In this document: positions 45,060-52,583 of the stretch, in pieces
Layout: each line of letters starts with the position of its first letter
How positions within the stretch are numbered: position 1 is the stretch's first letter
Assembly (NCBI GenBank): GCA_938002655.1
Contig: CALLAC010000025.1
Span: 1-52,583, forward strand
From: an uncultured Cytophagales bacterium
GTDB taxonomy: Bacteria; Bacteroidota; Bacteroidia; Cytophagales; Thermonemataceae
DNA length: 52,583 nucleotides
Reading direction: 5' to 3'
Program-made: the position numbers and the translations under genes
The notes under the pieces: generated by a model
Told to the model about the DNA's origin: nothing
Database searches by the model: none
What the model saw: the letters and a program-made list of their open reading frames with translations, nothing else

Positions 45060-45641
45060 ATGCTTTCTCAAAAATTTGTAGGTACTGAAATTATTTTAGC
45101 TTCGGCTTCGCCTCGCCGTAGGCAATTATTGGCAGGTTTAGATATTGAGTTTGGAGTAAAAACCAAAGAAGTTTCGGAAGATTTTTCTGCTGAAATGCCT
45201 GTAAATCAGATACCTTTATACTTAGCACAAAAAAAAGCTCATGCTTTTGAAGAAGAGTTACAAGAAAATCAGCTTATCATAGCCGCCGATACGATTGTAA
45301 GCATACAAGAAACAATTTTGAACAAACCCAATTCTTTGCAAGAAGCAAGAGCTATGCTTGAAATGCTTTCGGGAAAAATGCACAAAGTAATTACAGGGGT
45401 TTGTTTGCTTAGCAAACACAAAAAGGAACTTTTTGCAGATATTACCCAAGTATATTTTCGCTCTTTGAGCAAAGCTGAAATAGATTACTATGTAGAACAT
45501 TACAAGCCTTTTGATAAAGCAGGTAGCTATGGAGCCCAAGAGTGGCTCGGAATGATAGCCATAGAACGCATAGAAGGCTCTTATTTTAATGTTATGGGCT
45601 TGCCTGTGCATTTGCTTTACGAAAAACTCAAGAATTTCTAA
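45060..45641 (+). CDS. maf: Maf-family nucleotide pyrophosphatase
   Basis: A 193-residue Maf/YhdE-type enzyme that hydrolyses non-canonical or dTTP/UTP nucleotides. It reads ILASASPRRRQLLAGL at the N-terminus, AADTIVSI with the catalytic Asp, LNKPNSLQEARAMLEMLSGK, and DKAGSYGAQEWLG with GSYFNVMGLPVH near the end. Length is normal. It is preceded by an intergenic region with unusual G-runs and converges with rsgA. Cytoplasmic. Confidence 0.95.
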   Translation: MLSQKFVGTEIILASASPRRRQLLAGLDIEFGVKTKEVSEDFSAEMPVNQIPLYLAQKKAHAFEEELQENQLIIAADTIVSIQETILNKPNSLQEARAMLEMLSGKMHKVITGVCLLSKHKKELFADITQVYFRSLSKAEIDYYVEHYKPFDKAGSYGAQEWLGMIAIERIEGSYFNVMGLPVHLLYEKLKNF

Positions 45642-45787
45642 ATTGTGATTATTCACGTTCAAAAAGTTTGCAGGTTCAAGAATTTGGGGAAAAATTCTAC
45701 TCGTTTTGGATATCCAGTGTTCTAAGTCTGGTTTCCTGCTTTTGGTTTTCTGGTTCTATATTAGACCTAAACAATTACTCTAAATTT

Positions 45788-46711
45788 TCATCTTCTATTA
45801 TCTTCGTTGGTAAGCATACTCAAGTAGCTTTCATAACGAAAAAGAGCGATTTCTCCATTTTCAACGGCTTCAATTACTTTGCATTGGGGTTCGTGGGTAT
45901 GCAAACAACGAGAGCCGAATTTACACTTTCCCAGATATTTTCTCATTTCGGGGAAATAGTGCGAAAGTTCGTTTGCTTCAATTTCTACAAGTCCCAATTC
46001 TTTGATACCGGGCGTATCAATGATAAAAGTGTTTTCGCTAAGCTCAAACATTTCGGCAAAGGTAGTGGTGTGCTTTCCTTTTTGGGAAAATTCTGAAATT
46101 TCGCCTGTTTTGAGTTTTAACGAGGGATTGATGGCATTGATAAGACTGGATTTACCCACGCCCGAATGTCCTGAAAGTAAGGAAACTTTGCCTTGCAAGA
46201 TTTTCTCAAAATCGTGGATACCTTCTTGGCTGATAACAGAGGTTTGCAGACAAGAATAACCTATTTCTGTGTAAATTTGCATAATTTCTTCCTGATAGCG
46301 TAAAGTGTCTTTGTCCAAAAGGTCGCTTTTATTGAAAACGACTACCGCAGGGATCCGAAACGTTTCAGCAGAAACTAAAAATCTATCGATAAAGCCAAAA
46401 GATGTACGAGGGGCTACAAGGGTAGCAATGATGATGGCTTGGTCAATGTTGGTAGCAATGAGATGAGCATGGGCGGTTTTATGAACCGATTTGCGAATGA
46501 TATAATTTTCGCGAGGTAAAATAGCCGTAATGATGCCTGTTTTTTGGTCTTTTTCCCATTCCCACTCCACTCGGTCGCCTACGGCAATGGGGTTGGTAAC
46601 CTTTAAGTCTTGCAGTTTGAATTTACCACGTAAACGACACGAAACGACACTTTTGTCCGAATTTCTAACTTCGTACCAAGCTCCTGTAGAGCGAACTACA
46701 ACTCCTTGCAT
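45788..46711 (-). CDS. rsgA: Ribosome small-subunit biogenesis GTPase RsgA
   Basis: A 307-residue circularly permuted GTPase that acts in late 30S maturation. The N-terminal OB-fold domain (GVVVRSTGAWYEVR) is followed by the permuted G motifs: G4 NKSD, then G1 GHSGVGKSS, then G3 DTPG. The C-terminal zinc region is CKFGSRCLHTHEPQCKV with three Cys and one His, as in the family. It begins six bases after the Ddl-Ddl gene on the same strand and is probably cotranscribed with it. Confidence 0.96.
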   Translation of the reverse strand: MQGVVVRSTGAWYEVRNSDKSVVSCRLRGKFKLQDLKVTNPIAVGDRVEWEWEKDQKTGIITAILPRENYIIRKSVHKTAHAHLIATNIDQAIIIATLVAPRTSFGFIDRFLVSAETFRIPAVVVFNKSDLLDKDTLRYQEEIMQIYTEIGYSCLQTSVISQEGIHDFEKILQGKVSLLSGHSGVGKSSLINAINPSLKLKTGEISEFSQKGKHTTTFAEMFELSENTFIIDTPGIKELGLVEIEANELSHYFPEMRKYLGKCKFGSRCLHTHEPQCKVIEAVENGEIALFRYESYLSMLTNEDNRR

Positions 46712-46717
46712 ATTTGT

Positions 46718-49438
46718 TCAGATTTCAGCTTTGGAAAGCGATTTTTGCTGTCCGTATGCTAGAATTTTATCAATAAACTCGTAAGGTTTATAGCCATTTA
46801 GGGCGGCTTGATGAAAAATACACGTGGCGGGCGTCATACCAGGTAAAGAATTGACTTCGATGATAATAGTTTCTACGCTTCCATCGGCATAGATACGGAC
46901 AAAAGCATCAATTCGGCAATAGCCTTCTACATTGAGAATTTCGGCAGTTTTTTGTAAAGTTTTCTTGACTTCTGAAGAGATACGTACTTGCTCGGTAGGG
47001 TCTTTGGAAAAACGAGCTGGCGTAATATTTTGCCCTTCGCCTGCTAAAAATTTTTCTTCCAAACTCAATACATCTCCTGTGGCAAAAGTTTCTGATGGTT
47101 CAAATACTTCATAATGCCTTGAGCCATCGGGCAAATAATGAGTAAGCATACCACCTGTAATTTCTAAAAAATGTATGGCTTGCCCCTGCGTTATCAGCTC
47201 TTCTATGAGAAAATAACTTCTCTGCGGAAACTCTTCTCCTGGTTTAAGTTGCAAGATTTGTGCGGCTTGGGGCAGAGAGCCTTCTTGTTGACGAAATGTT
47301 TGTGCAATATAGGCTTTTAGTTCTTCACGGTTACGAATTTTTTTTACTGCCGAACTGCATCCATCATCAGCAGGCTTGCAAATAAACGGGTATGAAAACA
47401 TAGCTTCAATCTCTTCAATAGCTTTCTTTGGGTTGAGCAGATAGTCATTTTTAGTAAGTAAGTAATGGCGAGCAACAGAAATACCATTTTTGGCTAAAAT
47501 TTCATTGGTTTCGTATTTGTTGATGGTAATTTGGGAGCTATAAACGCCTGAACCATTGTAAGGTAAGGCTATTTTTTCTAATTCTTGTTGCAAGGTTCCA
47601 TCTTCGCCTGGTCTGCCGTGCAGTGCAATAAAGGCTACATCGGCTAAATTTTTCAGATCGGTATAAGTAATTTTTTGAGGTTCAAAAATAGGATTATGAG
47701 CATATTTTTGTGTAATAGCCTTACCTTGATTTCTGATTTTTGCTAAAATATCTTTTTTGCTCTCTTGCTTATTATCAGTTGTTTTTGCTTGCAAAGCAAT
47801 ATCGTCTGCATTATCTTTGAGCATAATATTAATAGGAAGCAAATACAATTCGTGCTTTTCGGCGTTGCCTGTTAGAAATACAGGAATAGGCTCGTATTTG
47901 CCCGATGAAGCCAATTTTTCGTAAATGTTTCTACCGCTTTCTACTGATATGTGCCTTTCTGATGAGTAGCCACCCATAATTACAGCTACGCGTGTTTTGG
48001 GAAGTTGGCAATTTTGCTTGTTTTCGAGGGTTTCATCTAAATTTTTCAGTAGTTGTTTGATAAAGTAGTTATTTTTTGGGGTTTTAGCTCTTGCGGCAAG
48101 CGAAGTACGAATGATGTAAGTTAGGAATTGCGAGGGGTTCAAGCCAATTTCAGCGGCTTGATGAAAAAAGAAAGAGGAAGGCAACATTCCCGAAGTAGTG
48201 TTGGGGTCATTGAGGTAGATTTCGCCCAAAGCATTGATAAAGCCATCTATACGTGCATACACGCTTGCGTGAATGGTTTTGAAAAGCCTGCAACACTCTT
48301 TGCGAATAGCTTCAATTTGTTCAGTGGGCAAATCAATAGGGGTAACTTTCCTGCTGATACCAGGCAGATATTTGGCTCGGTAATCAAAAATATCTGATTT
48401 TTTGACAATTTCGGTAGGCGGCAAAGCCAAAGGCTCGCCATTTTCATCTTCTATGACAATACAGGAAAACTCTTTGCCTGTAATAAACTGCTCAATCAGG
48501 ATACTTTCTTCACTGCTGGTGGAAGTCATCAGGGCTTTGTAATAATTTTCCGTAAGGATTTCATCAAGTTTTTGCCAAAGTGCTTCGGGGTGGTAAAAAA
48601 TCCCGAAATTATTCAATTCTTGTCGAGAGCCATCAAGGTTTTGAGCAATGAGTCGCAGTTCTAAGGGGAAGCCAATGCCTTCACGAATATCTGTAAGGCG
48701 GGTAATAAAAGCCCATTTTTGTTCACGAGAGAAATTTTGCCACTTTCGTCCCGAAATTTCTTCTATAAAAAAGGCTTTGCAGATAAGTTCATGAAAAGCG
48801 TGATTATCTTTTTCGTTGAGAATGGAAATACCGATAGAAGAGCCTTGATGAGGGGCTTTGATAACCATAGGCAAGCCAATTTTGGCAACGAGCCATTCTA
48901 AAATATCACCTTTGTAAAAATTCTGCAAATACTCTTTTTTGCTTAAAGTAAGATATTTGGGGCGTTTGAAGCCATATTGAGCCAGCAAATCGGCTTGTAA
49001 GGCTTTATTGGTACCAATTGCCGAAGGCAAAATTCCACAACCTGTGTAAGGAATATCATACCATTCTAAAAGCCCTTGGATGGCTCCATCTTCCCCTTGC
49101 AAGCCGTGCAGAGCCAAAAATGCCACATCAAAATACTGCTTAAACTCCGAAGGATGAATTTTTGTGCCAATGGTATGAGTTAAATCTTGGTTGGGCAAAG
49201 ACTCAATATAAATTTGAAATTCTTTGGGCTGATGCGAAGCAGGTGGATAAAAATCGCGAATAGTGCCTTTGTAGATGTACTCCCATTCAAGCAAAATAAA
49301 ATTGCCCAAGCTATCTACAAAAATAGGTACGGGTTCAAATAATTCTTTGTTGAGGTTATCATAGACGGTTCTACCTCCTGCAAAGGCAATTTCACGCTCA
49401 CGCGATTGCCCACCAAAAAAAATACCAATTCGTAACAT
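46718..49438 (-). CDS. Tandem D-alanine--D-alanine ligase fusion (two ATP-grasp modules)
   Basis: A 906-residue protein formed by two complete Ddl-like modules, about 1-455 and 482-906, joined by a Lys/Asn-rich linker. Module A has FFGGQSREREIAF (E14 equals the D-Ala1-binding Glu), LALHGLQGEDG, APHQGSSIG and ARIDGF with LNDPNTTSGM. Module B has IMGGYSSERHISVESG, IALHGRPGEDG, PADDGCSSAV and CRIDAF with IEVNSLPGM. In module A the Glu of the usual E-x-N metal motif is Asp (DPN); in module B the loop is DGCSSAV rather than EGSSVG. Both modules are larger than the usual ~330 residues of a free Ddl. It should make D-Ala-D-Ala for peptidoglycan, with one or both modules active. rsgA follows six bases later. 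Confidence 0.9.
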   Translation of the reverse strand: MLRIGIFFGGQSREREIAFAGGRTVYDNLNKELFEPVPIFVDSLGNFILLEWEYIYKGTIRDFYPPASHQPKEFQIYIESLPNQDLTHTIGTKIHPSEFKQYFDVAFLALHGLQGEDGAIQGLLEWYDIPYTGCGILPSAIGTNKALQADLLAQYGFKRPKYLTLSKKEYLQNFYKGDILEWLVAKIGLPMVIKAPHQGSSIGISILNEKDNHAFHELICKAFFIEEISGRKWQNFSREQKWAFITRLTDIREGIGFPLELRLIAQNLDGSRQELNNFGIFYHPEALWQKLDEILTENYYKALMTSTSSEESILIEQFITGKEFSCIVIEDENGEPLALPPTEIVKKSDIFDYRAKYLPGISRKVTPIDLPTEQIEAIRKECCRLFKTIHASVYARIDGFINALGEIYLNDPNTTSGMLPSSFFFHQAAEIGLNPSQFLTYIIRTSLAARAKTPKNNYFIKQLLKNLDETLENKQNCQLPKTRVAVIMGGYSSERHISVESGRNIYEKLASSGKYEPIPVFLTGNAEKHELYLLPINIMLKDNADDIALQAKTTDNKQESKKDILAKIRNQGKAITQKYAHNPIFEPQKITYTDLKNLADVAFIALHGRPGEDGTLQQELEKIALPYNGSGVYSSQITINKYETNEILAKNGISVARHYLLTKNDYLLNPKKAIEEIEAMFSYPFICKPADDGCSSAVKKIRNREELKAYIAQTFRQQEGSLPQAAQILQLKPGEEFPQRSYFLIEELITQGQAIHFLEITGGMLTHYLPDGSRHYEVFEPSETFATGDVLSLEEKFLAGEGQNITPARFSKDPTEQVRISSEVKKTLQKTAEILNVEGYCRIDAFVRIYADGSVETIIIEVNSLPGMTPATCIFHQAALNGYKPYEFIDKILAYGQQKSLSKAEI

Positions 49439-49570
49439 ATGTGGATTTTCTAAAAAAACGAAATTTTATGCCAATGCAAATTTAGCGAATTTCAATAAGA
49501 AAAAAAGTTGGTCAGAGAAAGAGCAGTTTGTTTTTTCTGTAATTATTTCAAAAAGTTCGGTGTTTAGAGT

Positions 49571-49804
49571 TCAAGGTTTTAAGGATTTTCTCTCTCTTTT
49601 TTCTTTTTGCCACTGCTTGATGCCTTCATACACACGCAAAGCACGTAAAAAACTGTAAGCTATCATTACCCAACCCAAAATTTCCGCAAGATGAGGCTTT
49701 TCCATTAGTTTTTCAGCATATGTAATCACAAACATACCACCCAAAAGATAGATAAGTACCATCGTAGAACCAAAAATCAAATTTACTTTTTCATGAAAAC
49801 GCAT
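49571..49804 (-). CDS. Small two-helix membrane protein
   Basis: A 77-residue protein, MRFHEKVNLIFGSTMVLIYL at the start, with two hydrophobic segments (about 8-28 and 40-58) separated by a short polar loop (AEKLMEKPHLAE), and a basic C-terminal tail (KQWQKEKRERKSLKP). Such small proteins occur widely in Bacteroidota; the function is unknown to me. The ATG at 49804 is favoured over 49867 because it begins at the first amphipathic helix. No operon partner is obvious; the Ddl gene begins 132 bases away on the same strand. Confidence 0.6.
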   Translation of the reverse strand: MRFHEKVNLIFGSTMVLIYLLGGMFVITYAEKLMEKPHLAEILGWVMIAYSFLRALRVYEGIKQWQKEKRERKSLKP

Positions 49805-50024
49805 ACAAGAAAGTAAAGTATTTTTGCAAGTATAACCGAAATTCTGCCGTTTGCCAAATGCACTCATTAAACAAAAGTTAAAAAAAGGTTATTTTTTTGA
49901 ACTTTCTCAAAAATAAAAATCTGATTTACAAGCACTTGATTTTTAATTTTTACTAATTTAGAAAGATTTTTTTGAAATTTTATTTACCTTTGTTTTTAAG
50001 CTTGTATCAAAACAAAAAAATTGT

Positions 50025-52583
50025 ATGAAAAAACTTATACTTCTTTGCCTGCTTGCATGTTCTCTGACAGCATACGCCCAGCCGCCTACGGGCTATTATA
50101 GCAGTGCTACGGGTACGGGATACACCCTCAAAACGCAACTGTACAATATTATCAAAAATCACACGGTTATTCCGTATAGTTCGTTATATGCTTGTTTCGA
50201 AGGAACTTACAACGGAAATGCTACCGACAAAAAATCTAACGGCAAAGTGTGGGATATGTATTCGGATATTCCGAATGGTACGCCACCTTATGAGTACAAC
50301 TGGTCGCAGAAATGTGGTTCGTATAGTGCCGAAGGGCAATGTTTCAATCGCGAACACTCTTTTCCACAATCGTGGTTCAATTCGCAATCGCCGATGCAAT
50401 CTGATTTATTTCATATCTATCCTACCGATGGCTATGTAAATGGCAAACGTTCTAATTATCCGTTTGGTACTGTATCGGCTCCTACTTGGACAAGCCAGAA
50501 TGGAAGCAAATTAGGACCTTGTTCTTTTCCAGGCTATACAGGCATTGTTTTTGAACCCCGCGACGAGTACAAAGGCGATTTTGCTCGTTCGTATTTTTAT
50601 ATGGCAACACGTTACGAAAACCTGATTGCTTCTTGGCAAAACAACAGCAATGCCGATAACGTACTCAACGGTACTTCAACACAAGTGTTTGATACTTGGC
50701 ACTTGAATTTGCTCTATCAATGGCATATCCAAGACCCAGTAAGTGCCAAAGAAATTAACCGAAATAATGCTGTTTATACCATACAAGGCAATCGAAATCC
50801 TTTCATAGACCACCCCGAATGGGTGGCTGTAATTTGGGGATTTGGACCTGTTAGCCCACAAGTAAGTTTTTCGGTTCCTACTTCTACCATACAAGAACCC
50901 AGTTCAGGAACAATCACACATACAGTTAATGTGGTAGTCAATACTACGGCAAATAATCCGTTTAGTGTCAATGTTTCGGTAGATGGTTCGGGTACTACAG
51001 CCAGCTCGCCTGCCGATTTTACTTTACTTACTACTTCTCTGACCTTCACAGGCTCCGAAACTATCAAGCCTGTGCAAGTTGTTATTCAAAGCGATGGCAC
51101 TACCGAACCCGATGAAACTATCAAGCTGATACTTTCTTCGCCTACCAATGGCGTGGGTTTAGGTACTTCGACTCATACGATTACCTTGCGAGATGTCTCG
51201 GCTTCGTCGAATGTCACGGAAACCTTTGACCCCTGCAATAACCTGAATACTTGGACACAATTCAGCGTCACGGGTGCCCAAACTTGGCAATGTACTACCT
51301 TCGGACGCAATAGCTCCAGCGGTGTTCAAATGAATGGTTATGCGAGCGGTCCGGTAGTCAATGAAGATTGGCTTATTTCGCCACCACTTAATCTCAATGC
51401 CTCTTCTAAAATGTCGTACTGGTCAAGAACGAAATTCAATGGTAATTCTTTACAACTTAAAATTTCTACCAATTACACGGGCACAGGCAATCCTAATGCG
51501 GCTACTTGGGTAAATGTGCCTGGGGCTACTTTCCCTGCTATCAATTCTGATGTGTGGACTGAAACGGCGAATGTCGATTTATCGGCTTATGCAGGAAGCA
51601 ATCGTTATGTAGCTTTTGTTTATACTTCTACGGCAACAGCGGCGGCTCGCTGGACACTCGACGATATCACTTTTACTTCTATTTCTGCTCCTGCGGTTAC
51701 GCCTCCTGCTATTAGTGTTTCAGGTTCGCTTACTCCTTTTGGTAATGTAAATTTCGGTGCAGTTTCATCATCGCAAAACTTTTCTGTTTCAGGAACCAAC
51801 TTGCAAGGCGATGTAACCATTGAAGCCCCCGAAAATTTTCAAGTTTCCAAAGACGGCAACAGCTTCGTATCAACCATTACCTTTGTAGCAGGTACAGATT
51901 TTAGTTTGCCTACAATGCCTTCTAAAACCGTTTATGTACGTTTTGCCCCTAATTCGGGCGTAGATGGCGATAAAGACGGCGATATTGTGATAACTACTCC
52001 CCAAATGGCTTCACCTGTGGGCGTGTATGTGGAAGGAATAGAAACAGGCAACGGCTTTGCTTTGATAGAATTTGCAGGAATTAGCTCGCAAGCTCCCAAA
52101 GGGCAGAATACGTTCATTAAAATGAACATTCAGCCCGCTACCAAACGACTGACTTACGTCAATCTGAAAGCTCGTTTGTTGAATAATACTGCTCTGGCAG
52201 ATTTTTCGCAAACCCCTTTGGTTCAACCTGATACTACTTTCCGCATCAATATTCCCGCAGGAGCTACCGAAACAGCCTTTTTCTTGCAACCTACGGCTGA
52301 AACTATTACCGAAAAAGGTGTCGAATTTACAATTACGGGCACAGGAGCAGGTTTAGGATTGGGCTCGCAAATAGTACATCGAGTAGATTTTACCGAAATA
52401 ACTGCTTTAAGCAATTTTGATGTAGAAAACACGGTGCTTTATCCTGTACCTGCTCAAACTGAAATCTTTGTGCGTACGCCTTTGCAAAATTATGAAGTAA
52501 GTTTGATAGATATTTCGGGCAGAGTAGTAAAGAAATTTAGCCATTCGCCTCGTACCATTAACCTAAGCGATTTGGCAAATGGA
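50025..52583 (+). CDS. Secreted endonuclease I-domain protein with T9SS sorting domain, C-terminus cut by window edge
   Basis: The frame is open from ATG 50025 to the window end (853 residues). The signal peptide is 1-18 (ending TAYA). Residues ~20-270 are an endonuclease I domain (PF04231): NREHSFPQSWF (108-118, with E110 and H111), SDLFHIYPTDGYVNGKRS and the end FIDHPEWVAVIWG. Then come a Calx-beta-like domain (~275-390, with SDGTTEPDETIKL), a cleaved-adhesin/choice-of-anchor type beta domain (~395-555, with EDWLISPPLNL), a further beta domain (~555-675) and a T9SS type A sorting domain starting near residue 800 (ENTVLYPVPAQTEIFV). It degrades DNA or RNA outside the cell. A TACCTTTG at 49985-49992 could be its -7 box. 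LLAC at 9-12 resembles a lipobox but sits inside a normal signal peptide. Confidence 0.92.
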   Translation, partial: MKKLILLCLLACSLTAYAQPPTGYYSSATGTGYTLKTQLYNIIKNHTVIPYSSLYACFEGTYNGNATDKKSNGKVWDMYSDIPNGTPPYEYNWSQKCGSYSAEGQCFNREHSFPQSWFNSQSPMQSDLFHIYPTDGYVNGKRSNYPFGTVSAPTWTSQNGSKLGPCSFPGYTGIVFEPRDEYKGDFARSYFYMATRYENLIASWQNNSNADNVLNGTSTQVFDTWHLNLLYQWHIQDPVSAKEINRNNAVYTIQGNRNPFIDHPEWVAVIWGFGPVSPQVSFSVPTSTIQEPSSGTITHTVNVVVNTTANNPFSVNVSVDGSGTTASSPADFTLLTTSLTFTGSETIKPVQVVIQSDGTTEPDETIKLILSSPTNGVGLGTSTHTITLRDVSASSNVTETFDPCNNLNTWTQFSVTGAQTWQCTTFGRNSSSGVQMNGYASGPVVNEDWLISPPLNLNASSKMSYWSRTKFNGNSLQLKISTNYTGTGNPNAATWVNVPGATFPAINSDVWTETANVDLSAYAGSNRYVAFVYTSTATAAARWTLDDITFTSISAPAVTPPAISVSGSLTPFGNVNFGAVSSSQNFSVSGTNLQGDVTIEAPENFQVSKDGNSFVSTITFVAGTDFSLPTMPSKTVYVRFAPNSGVDGDKDGDIVITTPQMASPVGVYVEGIETGNGFALIEFAGISSQAPKGQNTFIKMNIQPATKRLTYVNLKARLLNNTALADFSQTPLVQPDTTFRINIPAGATETAFFLQPTAETITEKGVEFTITGTGAGLGLGSQIVHRVDFTEITALSNFDVENTVLYPVPAQTEIFVRTPLQNYEVSLIDISGRVVKKFSHSPRTINLSDLANG

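Noticed and set aside
45668-46096. Open frame on plus overlapping rsgA
   Set aside because: It runs over the conserved RsgA zinc region and G3 motif and has no independent support.
1-52583. CRISPR array, insertion sequence or prophage
   Set aside because: No regularly spaced repeats, transposase or phage genes were seen; the inverted repeats found are single and sit at gene ends or promoters.

Overview
The window reads as a chromosomal segment of a low-GC Bacteroidota, most likely of the Cytophagales type; the genus cannot be named from the sequence. The evidence is a PorW/SprE-like type IX secretion (T9SS) lipoprotein, a secreted multidomain nuclease with the start of a T9SS sorting domain, lineage-typical small proteins (DUF2795, DUF3109, DUF349), and several promoters with the Bacteroidota pattern TTG-N18..23-TAnnTTTG. 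Genes are dense, weakly preceded by Shine-Dalgarno sites, and mostly housekeeping. I found no insertion sequence, prophage, CRISPR array or rRNA, and one tRNA.

Left part (1-16.3 kb): a truncated PAS sensor protein, a 780-bp gene-free stretch, a lipoprotein NlpC/P60 peptidase with a LytTR response regulator, thioredoxin, a 'site-specific recombinase' family membrane protein, upp, an M1 aminopeptidase, and sucD facing a str operon (rpsL-rpsG-fusA-rpsJ) that ends in tRNA-Arg and is not followed by the S10 operon. Then come dtd, a fatty-acid hydroxylase-type membrane enzyme and an HNH protein.

Middle (16.3-30.3 kb): a Tat-type superoxide dismutase with a palindromic promoter, a CheY-like regulator, dnaX whose tau part lies in the -1 frame behind an A9 tract, a phosphatase-fold protein, nth and ispE. 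On the minus strand follow DUF2795, DUF349, an M28 peptidase overlapping pdxA, a periplasmic heavy-metal-binding domain protein, glyA, the PorW-like lipoprotein and a DUF3109 protein.

Right part (30.4-52.6 kb): a tightly overlapped plus-strand operon (degenerate alpha/beta hydrolase, glycosyltransferase, small protein, Opp/Dpp-type permease, SpoIIE phosphatase, polysaccharide deacetylase) followed by a MoxR ATPase; a CzcA efflux pump with a His-rich small protein and no CzcB/CzcC; mutL, a Na/Pi cotransporter, an isoaspartyl peptidase/asparaginase, maf; rsgA behind a 906-residue protein made of two complete D-Ala-D-Ala ligase modules; a two-helix membrane protein; and the truncated secreted nuclease. 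PorW and this nuclease together indicate an active T9SS.

Most unusual signals: the dnaX A9 frame switch (probable tau/gamma production), the Ddl-Ddl fusion, the 10-bp-arm palindrome over the sod promoter, the alpha/beta hydrolase without a nucleophile, and a MutL whose endonuclease motifs look degraded.
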